64,000 nucleotides of DNA from Halicephalobus mephisto. Lineage: Eukaryota; Nematoda; Chromadorea; Rhabditida; Panagrolaimidae. Within the stretch, counting starts at the first letter, position 1. Every line of letters starts with the position of its first letter. Positions 33,270-45,937 of the stretch are shown one piece after another. Below the pieces are notes generated by a model, which made no database searches, was not told the DNA's origin, and saw nothing but the letters and a program-made list of their open reading frames with translations. The position numbers were made by a program, and so were the translations under genes. Where the stretch lies: the NCBI GenBank assembly GCA_009193035.1, contig SWDT01000768.1, positions 1-64,000 of the forward strand, given 5' to 3'.

Positions 33270-36200
33270 ATGCGGGTGTTACAACGTCGTTTTTCTAGTT
33301 CATTTTCTATCAAACAGGTCATTGATAATTATAATTGCGCCTCTCAATTTGTCACTGCTCCATCAAGGAAAGGCCCATCTCCTTTCCAACTAGTTCTTCC
33401 TCCTCCCAATGTTACGGGTGATTTGCACATAGGACATGCCGTTACTGTCGTGGTACAGGATTCGATCTGTCGATTTCAAAGAAGAATAGGTAAAGACGTG
33501 AGATTTGTCCCTGGATTTGATCATGCTGGAATCGCAACCCAAGCCGTTGTGGAAAGGAAATTGTTCAAAGAAACGGGACTCCGGAGGTCGCAGATTTCTC
33601 AGGAAGAGTTTCTAAAACTTTGTAATAATTGGGCTAACGGGAGAATGGTGTCTATTCGTAAGCAGTTCGACAAGATTGGTGCTTCATTGAACTGGGAGAA
33701 TCAGTACTATACGATGGATGATGTAAGTTGTTTATTTACCTACTCAATTTAAGATTCGTTATTTCAGCGATTTTCCGCTGCTGTTAGATATGCATTTTGT
33801 AGACTTTATGATGAAGGCCTCATTTTTCGTCGCAAAAATATTGTGAATTGGTGTCCGACACTCCAGAGTACGATTTCTGATCAAGAGGTGGATTTAATCG
33901 GAGCTGGAGCCTCGTCTCTGCTTTCTCCTTCCATAGACGGATCTAAACCTCCTGTAGAAGTCGGTGTTATGCATATTGTATTGTACCAATTAGATGGCGG
34001 GGAACAATTCGTGAAAGTTGGAACTACTCGACCAGAAACCTTGTTCGCTGATATGGCTCTGGCCGTGAATCCTAGTCATCCAGAATATGCTAAATTTATT
34101 GGACGATATGCTATTCATCCTCTGACTGGATCTCGACTTCCTATAATTGCTGATGACTTGGTTTATATCGACAAAGGAACTGGTAACTCTATTTTATGTT
34201 TTCTAGATTAAAATCCTCTTATAGGGGTTATGAAAGTCACCCCTTCTCACGATTTTCGTGATTATGAGGTTGCTGAGAAACACCCAGATGTTTTTGGGGC
34301 GGAATTTGAAGTGTGTATTGGTGATGACGGAAAACTAGTAAATTCTGGAAATTTCGATGGTCTGGATCGTCTTGAAGCAAGACCGATGGTTATAGAAGAA
34401 CTAAAAAAGAAGAGGCGTTATGGTGGTGTGATGCGAAGCAGTGAAGACACGACAAAGATTCCTATCTGTAGTAGGACAGGAGACTTCATTGAGCCTAGGA
34501 TAAAGGAACAATGGTACTTGGATTGCACTGACATCTACAATGAGATAGTTCAGGATCTTAATAATAACAAGGTGGGTGTATTAATTTCTCTCTTAATTGC
34601 ATTTCTTTGCAGATTCAAGTTTATCCAAGTGGGAATATACCAAAATTACTGCAATGGTTGCAAAATCCCGGATCCTGGTGTCTTTCACGACAACTTGATT
34701 GGGGTCATCGAATCCCCGCTTACAGGAGACCAGATGGCACTTGGATGACATCTGTTGATCCAGTTAGGGGTTGTGATCAAGACACGGATGTACTGGATAC
34801 TTGGTTCAGTTCTGCACTAATTCCATTAATTGTTAATGGTTGGCCAGAAAATACAAGATTCCCTACTTCTCCACTGAATCTGATGGAAACGGGCCACGAT
34901 ATCGTCTCCTTCTGGGTTGCTAGAATGCTTGCCTTGTGTCGTCACTTAAGTGGAAGGTTGCCCTTTGAAAATATTCTTCTTCATGGACTCGTTCGAGATT
35001 CAGCTGGAAGAAAGATGAGTAAATCCCTTGGAAACGTGATCGACCCTCTGGATATCATTGATGGAATAAGTCTCGATAAAATGATAACTCGTCTGAGAGA
35101 ATCCAATCTAGATGTAGATGAAATCACCAAAGCTGAAAAGGAGTTAGTTCAACAATTTCCGGAAGGAATGAAGGAAGCTGGACCTGATGCTCTTCGATTT
35201 GCTATTCTTCGTCATGATTTGCTGTCAGAGGACATTCATATGTCAGTCAATGATCTTTCCCAAGAAGGTCTGAGATTCTGTAACAAGATTTGGAATCTCT
35301 GGAAGTATTCCAATATTGTTTTCGGCAAAGCCCGACCTAATGAAGAGTTGTCCAACCACCATGTCGATCGTTGGATTCTTGATCGCTTGCGGACTATGTT
35401 GATGAATGTGAGATGCTTCATGGATGTGGACAACGATTGCGCGGCTGCTACTCCTCATATTGCCTTTAATGCAGTCAAGGAGTTCATTCTCAACGAATTA
35501 TGTGATATTTATCTGGTGAGTCTCTGATATTCCACCAATAAACACAGTATATTTCAGGAAACGACGAAAAAGGCGATCAATTCTGAGGATCCGAACTTTA
35601 CTGATCGGAAATCAGAAGTATCTAGTACTTTGTTGTTGGTTTTGAAGATGTCTTGTGCTGCGTTGGAGCCATTTATGCCATTCGTATCAGGCCATGTTGG
35701 AGATTCTTTGCCAGGAAAGAGCTTTCGGGAGATTAATGTTGAAGAAGTAGTTCCAAGCCTTCCTACTGAAGATGTCAAACGGATGGATTTGACCATGGCT
35801 GTGATTAATGGTATCCGAGCTACTCGAACTGTTCTAGAAATTCCAAAACGGATCAAAATCATCGGTTACCTACAAGGACCTGATATGGAACAGCATCCTC
35901 CTTTCGTTGACGTTCTCGCTGATCTGGGAAATACTGAGTTGATTAAGGAGATGTCGGAAGACTCAGTACCGGTTTCAGTTCCTGGACATAATGTATCTTT
36001 CCTAATTCAAGTGGAGGAATCACAGAAGTCAGAACTGATTCAAAGACTTGAAGAACAGCTTGAGAAAGCCGAAAGGAAGGTCCAGCAGAAGAAGCTTAAT
36101 TTGGAGAAAAGCCAAGAAGTGTTAACGACATTGGAAAATCTTGAAGATGACAAGAAGAAGAAAGGCATTGAGAAAGCTCGAAGACGAGTCTACCAAGCTC

Positions 36201-36271
36201 AAAATAACTTTCAATCAGCAACAAATGAGGCTGATAGAATTAGGAAATTGATGGAACGAGTAGGAACTTAA
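33270..36271 (+). CDS. vars-1: Valyl-tRNA synthetase, mitochondrial type
   Basis: Five exons (33270-33723, from about 33768, from about 34226, from about 34613, and from about 35557 to 36271) give roughly 945 residues. The N-terminus MRVLQRRFSSSFSIKQVIDN looks like a mitochondrial presequence. The class I HIGH site is LVLPPPNVTGDLHIGHA, and the KMSKS loop is GRKMSKSLGNVIDPLDI. The editing domain follows KVGTTRPETLFADMALAVNP. The C-terminus is the coiled coil typical of valyl enzymes (RLEEQLEKAERKVQQKKLNL). It charges tRNA-Val and edits misactivated Thr. Mitochondrial assignment rests on the presequence and size; C. elegans has separate cytosolic and mitochondrial genes. Its stop is 53 bp from the stop of the convergent gene. 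Confidence 0.93.
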
Positions 36272-36323
36272 ACCGAAGTTAGTGGCTAATTATGGATAGG
36301 TTTATTTTTGTTTGATAAATGCT

Positions 36324-37394
36324 TTATAATCCAAATACTCGTAATGATTGTAATGCGTATTCTAAAACCCTTTGATCTCGGTAATTTACAAGGCCAAAGA
36401 TTACAGCCTTATCGCTGCAGCAATCAGAAGTTTGCTGAGACTCTTCGAAGGACTTCCCTTTCAAGGCATAGTTGCTCTGAGCAAACAGATTTCTTGGGCT
36501 CTTGTTCAAGAACAATCGCTTGTTTTCCTGAAAATTTAACGTCAAAATATATAATTACTCGATTTCTACTGACGTTGTCAATGGGATCCCATATCCGGAA
36601 ATTGGCCATTTTAGCACACTTTAGTAACGCTTTTCCAGTGTAAGCTGGGATTGTCCACTTGGACGGGGAGCAATTCTCAGTGTCATCGGTAATGATTCTC
36701 GCAGCTAGAGGTGATATCGCGATGCCTGCATCTAATTGGAACATTTCTGTTTGAGTTGGGAAAAGGAAACTTGATATAGACCTAAAAAGGAAAAATATAT
36801 GGATTATGGAGAAAGAACTTACTTGAGCTCGACCAATTTCCCAACAAGGATCGGTTCATTTGATGGCAATTGTGACAGGAAATTCCTCATGTTTTCAGCA
36901 ACCAAGTAATTCTGCTCATTCATTAGGATTGTCCACATGTTATCTGATGGTTTTTTCTCAGATAAAAGAAATCGAAGGATATCATGAACCACAGAATATT
37001 TCCTTTGATCGAGATCAGTTCCTACGTGGTAAATATTAATTTCGCTGGCAAATTGTCTTTCTAACGCTTTATTGGATGTGAAGAATAATGTCTCGTTACA
37101 CCTTTTGGAATATGTGTCACGGATCGAAGACACAAATTTATCGGCTTTCTCAGTTGCTGATTGGACTAGAATCAAGCATCGAATACTCACGTTAGTTACG
37201 ATAGAATTTGGGTATTCATGTCGTCTCTGGATCCCTTCATATATCGATGACTCAATATTAGCTTCGTTTTCAAACACTGCAATATTTGAAAGAAAAAGAC
37301 CAACAAGAACTCCAAACAATAACGGCTTCCACGACAACCGATTCGTCGCCCTTACTTCGCCAGAAAGCAGTGAATATTGTGAAAAGTTCTTCAT
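36324..37394 (-). CDS. Core-1 beta-galactosyltransferase relative lacking catalytic acids (Cosmc-like)
   Basis: Type II membrane protein: cytosolic N-terminus, then a membrane anchor WKPLLFGVLVGLFLSNIAVF. The lumenal domain (SIRDTYSKRCNETLFFTSNK, then SVVHDILRFLLSEKKPSDNM) and the C-terminal CCSDKAVIFGLVNYRDQRVL match the C1GALT1 (GT31) layout. In the active enzyme the metal site is a DDD run before YVIMEN; here it reads MNEQNYLVAEN. The GGAGYVLS loop is changed to DAGIAISP, and the later Glu-Asp pair is absent (WTIPAYTG). So it is probably not a transferase, like vertebrate Cosmc, the chaperone of the core-1 enzyme. That function is inferred. Length is about 340 residues; exons lie at 37394-36825, about 36780-36570 and 36545-36324. 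Confidence 0.75.
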
Positions 37395-37822
37395 TTAAAC
37401 GAAAATATAATAAGAAATAATATTAATTACTAAGAAAACATTGAATGCAATATTTAGAACCAATTGATCGCTGTCAAGTGAGAAATGAAGACACGCGTCA
37501 AAATAGAATTCGGAGCTGAGAAATACCGATCGTTTTCCACTTAATTATCCTCCTTGTAAAAGGCTTAAGAATCCGAAATATCTACTTTCCAGCATTCATT
37601 GGGAGTTAAATTCTAGTCCCGAACACGTACGAAAAGAAATAGTTAGGAAAGAGAATACATAAAGATTATTAGTGCCGTCCTTTTGGAAAAGCTTTTCCTC
37701 ACCTGGCGATGTGTGTTGAATGCAAATCGTATCCAGATTCGTAACTATAGGATTTATTGAGTTCGTTTTATTTACCGTGCCTTTTTTAAAATTTGCTTTC
37801 ATATGTAGTTTTTCAGGCTGCC

Positions 37823-38417
37823 ATGAACATACGTGTGGCCCAAATAAGCGATCTCCAGAAAATACAAGCATGTAATCTTCTGTGTCTTCCTGAAAACTAC
37901 CAACTCAAGTATTACATGTATCATTTGTTATCCTGGCCTCAGCTGAGTTTTGTTGCTGAAGACTTCAAGGTATTCTTGTTGTTCATATATGAATTTCATG
38001 TTTATCTTTTAGGGAACCATCGTTGGATATGTTCTGGCTAAGATGGAAGAAGATCCAGATGAGGAACCTCACGGACATATCACTTCCCTCGCTGTCAAAC
38101 GGACTTATCGTCGTCTCGGCTTGGCTCAGAAGTTGATGAATTTGACTGCCCGTGCCATGATCGAGAACTTCAACGCTCACTTTGTTTCTCTTCATGTCCG
38201 TGTGTCCAATCGGGCTGCTTTCTCCCTCTATAAGGATACTTTGAACTTTGTCATATTCGACAAAGAACCCAAATATTACGCTGACGGTGAAGATGCTTAT
38301 GCTATGAAACGGGATTTAATCACCTTTGCTCGTGACAATAATATCAAACCAGCTGTTCCTGCTATCTTCTTTGCTCCAAAACGTGGTAGAGGAAGGAAAG
38401 GGGCCCAGAAAGTCTAA
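37823..38417 (+). CDS. naa-10: N-terminal acetyltransferase NatA catalytic subunit (NAA10/ARD1)
   Basis: Two exons (37823-37969 and 38013-38417) give 183 residues. The start [20 protein letters not shown] and the body [20 protein letters not shown] match ARD1, with the acetyl-CoA loop RRLGLA. The conserved MKRDLI segment follows DGEDAYA, and the tail is basic ([13 protein letters not shown]). With NAA15 on the ribosome it acetylates nascent N-terminal Ser, Ala, Thr, Gly and Cys; alone it prefers acidic N-termini. A TTTTTCAG acceptor lies six bases before the ATG, so I take 37823 as the start rather than the earlier ATG at 37793, which is followed directly by a stop in this frame. The 43-bp intron carries TTCATATATGAA. 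Confidence 0.97.
37982..37993. repeat. TTCATATATGAA palindrome in naa-10 intron
   Basis: A perfect 12-bp palindrome in the middle of a 43-bp intron. It makes up more than a quarter of the intron. Confidence 0.85.
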
Positions 38418-38867
38418 TTTATGTTTTTGAATTTTTCTTTCTCTAATTGCCAATAGTTTTTGAAGGGAGAAGATAAATAATGCCAATTATGCTGTCAGGA
38501 GGTCTCTGACGTTGTAGTTTCTTTGGATACCATACAAAAAAGAAACTTATTATTAGAGGATGACGTTATTTTCCGCGCAAGACACGTTAGACCTTTTATA
38601 GTTGCTGCAATGATGCATATATCTCAACAAAGAAGCGCCTCTTAGTGAATTTCATTCGAGGAAGACGAATCGATGTCATGTGTTGGTCTCAGTTAAAACC
38701 TTGCCTGTGCGCGTCTATTGAGTAAAAAATGTAAACGTGGACATTGAGTCGAGCTCGATTCGTAACGAACAGCTGTCATATATCGTGACGTTCTCCTTTT
38801 TTAAAATCAATATTTCCGAATGTTTTCCAGGATGGTTTATTAACGGGTAGTGTCTTAACCTGGTGAA

Positions 38868-41800
38868 ATGCTACAATTCCTTTGCGGTGTAATTGTTGGA
38901 GCTGTCGCAGTTGTGGTTGTTATTGGTGTAATTTTCTTTAATATATTTGGACCTACAAGTCCTCCACCACGTTCTCCAGATCAATTTGTACCTTTGAAGT
39001 TACCCGATGTAAGTTTCTGTTTCATATATGAATCATGGTGAGTTCTTTAGGAATTGTCCAAATTCTTAAATGCTCGTACAAATGGACAGAAGGAACCATG
39101 TTTTGGTTTAAGTCTTATACTTCATTTTCTGTTCCAAGAACACAAAGATACCCGAGAGCTGAGGAGATGGATTCATCGTCGAGTACAGTTGGAACTCAAC
39201 GATCTGACTACAAGGTCTGCGGCCAGCAGAGTTATTCAGGTGTGTTTTTATCTTTATTCAAATCTCAATCTAGTGTGTTTTTTAGGATGTCAAGATCCGT
39301 GATTTAACTATGGGATCTCAGATCCCGATAATCAAAAGTATCCAAGTTGAGAAGTGCAAAATGTCGGACAATGGCGAGGAATTTGAAGAGCTCTCGTTTT
39401 TCATCGAAGTTGACTACAAAGGTGGATTCCAGATTTCCCTGGACACTGTTTTGTTATTCGTTGGAGAAGCTCAACTCTCTATTAAGCTGATCCATCTGAT
39501 TGGCCGAGTGCGGGTTATGTTCACTCGTCAGCCATACCCGCTTTGGGCGTTTTCCTTTGCCGAAATGCCGGATATTGACTTTAAGATCGACCCCCATCTT
39601 CAAGGTAGACAAGTTAGTGCTGCCATTGCCCTCATCAACATGCAGATTAAACGAGCTATTACGAAAAAGCACGTCTGGCCAAATTATAAGATCAGAAATC
39701 GCCCATTGTTCCCAAATCCGTTACTACAGCCCTCACCTCAACTTTGTAAGTTCCTCGCAATCGAATATCCGCTTATGTTCTGAATTTCAGCTGCTTTCGA
39801 TCATATTGATTTGAATGGTCATGGACTAGAAATTACCATTTTAAATTCCACGAGATTAAATACGAAACTAGCAACTAGTGATCAGGTTGAAGTCTACTGT
39901 ATTGCATCTTTAGGTACGTTTACCATTTCTGCTTACTAGTGTTGTGCAGTGTTCAGTCGTAGTCACTTGGTTTCAAATCATGACAGTAAATCTTACTATG
40001 GTTTTGATTGTTCTAAAAATAAGACCATGTAATACTGCTGTTTTACTTCGACCTGTGTATCCCGTTAGGTTTGTAATGACTCAGATAATATAATTTCACA
40101 ATTGATTTCGAAATATGTTATGTCTTAATATTTTTGTGAGTCTTTAATTCAGTTATCGTTATATGGCAATGCTCATATTATTAGAAGGCAAAATTAGGAT
40201 TCTGTAATTGAATTGTTTCTTAGATTAATTTCATCTCAAGTGAAGTAAGATCATTTCGGAACTTAATTCATAAAATTCAATAACATTCATTCAAATCTTT
40301 TGAATCTCGTCTCACCTAGGAACTTTATTGAGTAGTTTGTTTAACATTTTGAGATTCTAGAGTGTAGAATTAACCATTTAATTTAAATATATTCAATTTT
40401 CAGTCTGCCTTTACACAAATTTCATTTATTTTCTATTTTTCAGAAAGTTTATGGTGTTTTTCTTCGCTAAAAATATTATTAATTTTCAATCAGTTCTTGT
40501 TAGGATTTCTGTTAAGAACTTCCCTAAGAATCATGAGAAATTAGGATTCTCACTGGAAGTATTTGGGGAACTTTCTTCTCCTACTAATTTTGGCGTAGAT
40601 GTAGCGAATGAATTCAAGTTATTTGCATAATTCTTCATGGATGAACTATCATTTCACTCGTTAATCGGTTTTACGACGAATGTTTGCCAATGTCCGTCTA
40701 CGTGACTTTTGGATCGCTTATAAAATATTGGAAATCAAGGAGAATAATTTACATTTTTCAGATCAAAGACCGTTTATTCACAATGCTGAAGCTGGTTCTT
40801 CTCATACTATAAGTGTTCTACTTACTGTCAAACCATTTATTGGGGATTTTGGAATTGCTTTTACCAAGTCCGTTGCTGATCTTGGTACTCGTGCTATCAA
40901 AGTTCAAACTGTCCTCCCTGATTCTCCCGCAGAAAAATTTGGGTTTAAAGAAGGGGATGTTCTTCTTGCCATAAATAGCCATCCAATTACAAATGAACGA
41001 GCCGTAACACGGTTACTTGGAGCCTTAAGCACCGACATTGTGGTCTTAGTGGAACGAAATCTGAATTTTTACATCGATGACGAATTAGATGGTTTGTTTT
41101 TTTTTCTTTTTTCGGATTAAGACTATAATTTTCAGCTGGGGAACTACAGTCAGACAAAGATGACTTTGTGAGAATTGAGGAAAGACCAAAACCGGAGGAT
41201 CGTGAAATGTTGAGAAGCATCAGTGATGCCAATTTCAGAGACACAACTCCACCTTCACCGTTGTCGACAATGGTTTCTTCGGCTTCTGCTGTTGAGAATT
41301 TCGAAAACCTAGAAGAATTCAGAAGAAGTCCTTCAGACCCTAATTTAATCTCTGATCAGTCAGATGAAAAAATGTCATTGCAGCTATCGTCTTCATTACC
41401 TGTGGAATCCAATTTAGACGTCTTTCACGTTCAGGACCTTGGAGAAGCCCCAAGGAAGACAAGTTTTTCTTCAAAGCCTCGTCCTCATAGTTTCAAAGTC
41501 CCACTTCTGAAGATTCATCAAGCAAGTTGTGATCTGAGGAGATCTCTATCAGATGGAAATCTGGGTTTGAAGGCCGAAGAAAAATCAGAAAGATACCGAC
41601 ATCATTCCGGTGGTCCGAATTCCCCTACATTCCAAGGCACAGAAAGTACTTTCGATGCAACTTCGTTGGGTACTCATTCTGTAGACCAACAGGATCTTGT
41701 GGATTCTAGAGACAGAAACCAGCCTGTGTATCGCAGTAAAAGAGAACGATTGCACGCTAGAGCATATGAAGTGGCCTCGAAGATCAACGTAGGGGCTGCT

Positions 41801-43528
41801 AAGTTTACAGAATATTGGAAAGGAAGGAAATCATATTCTCCTTCTGCTGGGACTGGATCGGACATTGAAGTTGCTGCAGAGGCAAGTGAAAGTCTTGCAG
41901 GGGATTCGCCGATCAAGACTATTTCTCCGTCTCCGTCGTTCAACAAGGAAGAGAAAGTTAGAAGAAGATGGTTATCTCGTGCTCGGAAATCCCCAACTCC
42001 GTCGACTAAAAGCCAACCTCCTCCACAACCTGGCACAGGGCCTTCTAGTCCTCGTATTTCACCACGAGTGTTCTCCAGATCTACCAAAGCTGTTCCATTG
42101 GCGTCGAATGTCGCCTGGGGTCAATCACTGCACTTTTCGTTGGATAATAAGGAAACCCGTTATCTTAATCTAACAGTGCTAGCTAGAACCCCCATTCCAA
42201 AGGATAATATATCTCAGAAATCTGAATGGGAGTTGGACAATTTGAAGCCGACATTGCTAGGTTCCCGTAGTATCTATGTTCCTCAGATTATTGCTGATTG
42301 CCAATTAACTCTATCTAATTGCCATTGTGAGAACTTTGCCTTAAGACCTCCTAGCTGTAATTCTTTCCATTTGGATTCTTTTGGACCAATTGCAAAACAC
42401 CCTGGATTTGACCCTCGATTATGTTATGGAGACATCACTTTGAGATTCCGGCATTTCCCAGAAGGATTGCCAGAAAGAGCGCTACTGAAGTATGAAGATG
42501 ATTCCATTGGGAAGTAGGTTTACTTTTTAATTACTTTTTAAGTTTAATATGTTTCAGCGACTCTGAGACAGAAGTTTCCAATGAAGGATTAGTTACTCCT
42601 ACTAAGGATATGACTCAAGAACAAACTGACCTTGTAGAGAAGATTGTCCATCAATGGACAACAATTACGATGAAGTCACCTACAACTTGTGCTATTTGTA
42701 GTGGAAAAATATGGTTAAAATCTGGCAGTCGTTGTAAAAAATGTAATCTCGTCATTCACAACAAGTGTTGTATCAAAGCCAAACATAGAAATTGCTCTTC
42801 AAGTTCAATGGATGATGACAACTTTGAACTACTAGATAATTCTGAACTCCAACAGAGTCCACTCCGAGCTTCTACTATCTCTTCTAGCGACGTTCTTCCT
42901 TCTCCAGATGATACAGTTTCGTTAGCAAGTGAGGCCGGGAGCGACAGCTCAAGTAAGAAACGTAGATTTGCCAGCAAGATATCTTCTACTTTATCAAAAG
43001 TGGGATTCAAACGTGATAAGAGTTCTGGACAACTCAATGTTCCAATTCCTAAAAACCCGAAAACGGTCCTAGTAAAAGTAAGTTCAATTTTGCTCTTGAG
43101 ACTACGAATTACTCATCTGCTTTCTATAGGATGTTTTGGAGCCCAGCTTTATGGCTTCACTTCGTGGATCTCCGGCAGTTTACGAATTGTACTTTGAGCC
43201 CGGAAATTCATACAATGAAGCAGTCATTAACAAAATGAAGAATTTGGGGTCAAAAGTTTTTTCTGAGGAGAAGAACAGTTATCAAAGAAAACGATTAATT
43301 GATGCTCAGGTCGACCGAGTCAAACGAGAGATTGACAAAACGGCTTCGATCAGAAGAGAGATCGACGACAAGTCTGGGGAGGACTTTGAAGCTCTCGACA
43401 TGAAGATGCAAGCCTTAGCCTTGTTGATGCTTCATTATTGTGCCGGGATTCAAGACTGTGATGATAACATGAATGATACCAATAGTCAAAACACTTTGGA
43501 ATCTGATTTACCTGATATCGCAGAATGA
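38868..43528 (+). CDS. pdzd-8: PDZD8-type SMP-domain lipid-transfer tether
   Basis: Starts MLQFLCGVIVGAVAVVVVIG, an ER membrane anchor, after a TTCCAG acceptor at 38830. An SMP lipid-transfer domain follows (ELSFFIEVDYKGGFQISLDT ... PYPLWAFSFAEMPDIDFKID). Next come a C2-like strand region, then a PDZ domain (KVQTVLPDSPAEKFGFKEGD, then VLLAINSHPITNE). A long Ser/Pro-rich linker follows (41170-42100). A zinc-binding C1 domain fits H-x12-C-x2-C...C-x2-C-x4-H-x2-C and begins HQWTTITMKSPTTCAICSGK. A C-terminal helical region (43200-43500) ends in an acidic tail. PDZD8 proteins tether ER to late endosomes and mitochondria and carry lipids between them. Every expected domain is present in order. The intron at about 39914-40761 is unusually large for this window. 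Confidence 0.93.
39021..39032. repeat. TTCATATATGAA palindrome in pdzd-8 intron 1
   Basis: A perfect 12-bp palindrome in a roughly 42-bp intron that follows the membrane-anchor exon. Confidence 0.85.
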
Positions 43529-43667
43529 GCGTTATTATCCATTCCTATATATCATCTGAAACAGCATTCTATCTTAAGCTGCTACCATACGAGTATTTCT
43601 TTGATTTATTTTGCGTATGTGCAATAAAAGAGTACGAATGGAAGCATAGCAAAAAATTTTAAACAAA

Positions 43668-44849
43668 TTACTTTTCATTACTGTTCTTGCGGTTCTTGAA
43701 CGGATTTAAGGATGACATCATTTCGTGGATGGAGTCGCTTTTGCTCGTTGCAATGGATGAAGTCCGGGAATATTCTGGAAATTCGATAACTAAGAGTATC
43801 AGGGAGTCTAGTTTACTATATTGAAATAATGGATTAATGGAAATCCTGATGGGATTAGTTGTCTTTAATCTGTTCTGTATAGTTGAATCTATTCAGAAAA
43901 CTTATTGGTCGGTCTTATTGAACTGTCTATTAATACCTTCACTAGAACATGGGAACCCCGTCTGTAATGTGGAAATGAACGAATTAACTGACGTCACAGT
44001 TGGAGCAAATGATTTTCCCGATTGGTTTTGCAGAATCAAGTTCGAAAAATCTATCGACTAACTCACCAAGATACCCATTAATACATTTATCAGAATATAG
44101 CAACCTGGTCTAATTGTTTAACCTTACCGCTTAACTTTGGTGCTCTTTTGTTCTCATTCGAAGGTGTATCTATGCTTGTTGACCGATTTAGGATATCTTT
44201 CTCATATCCGACCTAAATTGTTATTTACCACGTTACTGACGGAAAACTCACTTCAATTCTGTCAATAACAGCTCTAAGTAAGATTCTCCACAAAACAATT
44301 GCTTCGTCGATTTCATCCGACGTCATTAGCTGGGTTTTTTTTCTTGGTTTTTCCATTGTAACACGCAAATGAAAAATGGCGCATTCTAGAAAAGTCGTCC
44401 AATAGCACTTCCTAAATCCTGAGCTGCTTTCCAGTTTGCCATGTCGTCTACCTAAATTATCCAAGATGGAATCCAGATTTGAGAGATTATCAAGGTTCTT
44501 TATGGCGCTTTCGAGGACCTGAAATATAGGGAAACATTTTTATTTAAAAAAATCAATACCTGGATAAATCGCAGAGCTTGAAACTGAAAGGCTCTGGTAT
44601 TCTGTTCTTTGCCGTTAAACTTCATGAAAGGAAATAATCTCCTCGCTTCGGGACACTAAACAAATATCGAATTTTTATCGCATAAAAGGACCTAACCTGA
44701 TTGAATATCATTGAGTAAATCCGGACTCCCAAGTCTTCCATATCGCTTCTGTCTGATCCTACTGTAGACCAAGACAGGTTCAATATCCTAGTTTCATCTT
44801 CGTCGAATTCATACCACGGAGTAATAGAAGTCAAGCTATCGCGGTACAT
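43668..44849 (-). CDS. Nematode globin
   Basis: The globin core reads ILNLSWSTVGSDRSDMEDLG, then VRIYSMIFNQCPEARRLFPF, then FQFQALRFIQVLESAIKNLD and LGRRHGKLESSSGFRKCYWT. The proximal His is in LGRRH, the CD1 Phe is in LFPF, and the distal E7 position is probably Gln (FQFQAL). The fold ends AIVLWRILLRAVIDRIE. A Ser-rich tail follows (EYSRTSSIATSKSD), ending at 43668. Exons join in phase across small GT-AG introns. The start is taken as the Met at 44849, just after a TCTAG acceptor, but N-terminal extensions are common in this family and an upstream exon is possible. Such globins bind haem and often act in oxygen sensing or redox signalling; the role is not readable from the sequence. Confidence 0.85.
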
Positions 44850-45937
44850 TCTAGACCAAAAATAGTCGACCACAATTTAATTCCAAACTTTAATCTAAAA
44901 TACGACCTCAATTCAAAATTAAAGGAAATTGACAAAAATAATTCTTTTAAAAGTTGAAGGCCTTTCAATTCTTTTTTCAATATTTCCTTAGTTCTCACAA
45001 TGGCAACGGAAAATGTCTTCTCTAAGCTCCCAGAGGGGGTTTAATTAAATACTGTACTTTTATCTTTGGAAACAAAGAAATACTGCCCGTTTGTCCTTAC
45101 TTCCTTCCTCATTGTCTGGCTTCAATATCGACCAAAGAACAAGTTTATATAACATTTGATAATAGATGCAGTATCTAAATCCGTTGTTTGAGGTGAATAA
45201 TTTCCTCCATCAATTAGAGTAATTACAAATCTTGCCAAAGTCCAGATCCGCTTTGGGAAGAACTGTAATACTCGAATTTCCGGAGATATTGTGGTGAAAT
45301 TACAGTAAATTCAACAAAAAATCAGGTTAAATGACTGTCCAAGTCAGAAATATTAGTAATGGCTGACTTACCTCTAAGCAACTTACGTGTCCCGGTGTAA
45401 CCAAAACAGCACGCAATGTATGAACATCTAACTAGCTGGCGAAATTTATAATTTCCTAAGTGCTCAAAAAGCCGACAACTCATTACAGACACCTCTCCAG
45501 GAAATAACGGCTCTGCTCGGATTAACGGCGAACTTGAATATCTTTCCCTTAAAACTGATATTTTAAAAATAAACGATAATGGATTCCGTACACTAAACTA
45601 AATTTAACATCGACTCAAGTGCAAATCCAAGAGCTCCGAAGTCCACATTAATACTGCTCTAGTAATATCAGAGTAGTCTAGACCAATGTACAAGATTAAC
45701 CTAATTATTTCATATTATTTATTAAATTGGAGAATATGCCTGATGTGGAAAATTACTGTTACCATTCTTCAAAAGGCACAGATAATTTTACAGATAAGTT
45801 TTTTCAGATATTTCAGGATTCCTGACTAGTTGAGGAAAAGAATAGTGACAAAAATAGACTAGAGAAATTCACATAGATACATGAAAAATTACTCATTTGC
45901 ACCCGGAGAATTATTCAGTAATGGAAAGTTCAAAAAA
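44850..45937. other. Unresolved region between globin and CNK genes
   Basis: Minus-strand patches look coding: SSINVDFGALGFALESMLNL near 45650-45590; LRERYSSSPLIRAEPLFPGE continuing to FEHLGNYKFRQLVRCSYIAC near 45560-45400; and FFPKRIWTLARFVITLIDGG near 45260-45120. They may be upstream exons of the globin gene or a separate small gene. Splice junctions that keep frame could not be fixed, and two frames are open across 45400-45560. Confidence 0.35.

Noticed and set aside
41674..42087. Long minus-strand open frame inside pdzd-8
   Set aside because: Shadow of the Ser/Pro-rich linker on the plus strand, which has full domain context on both sides.
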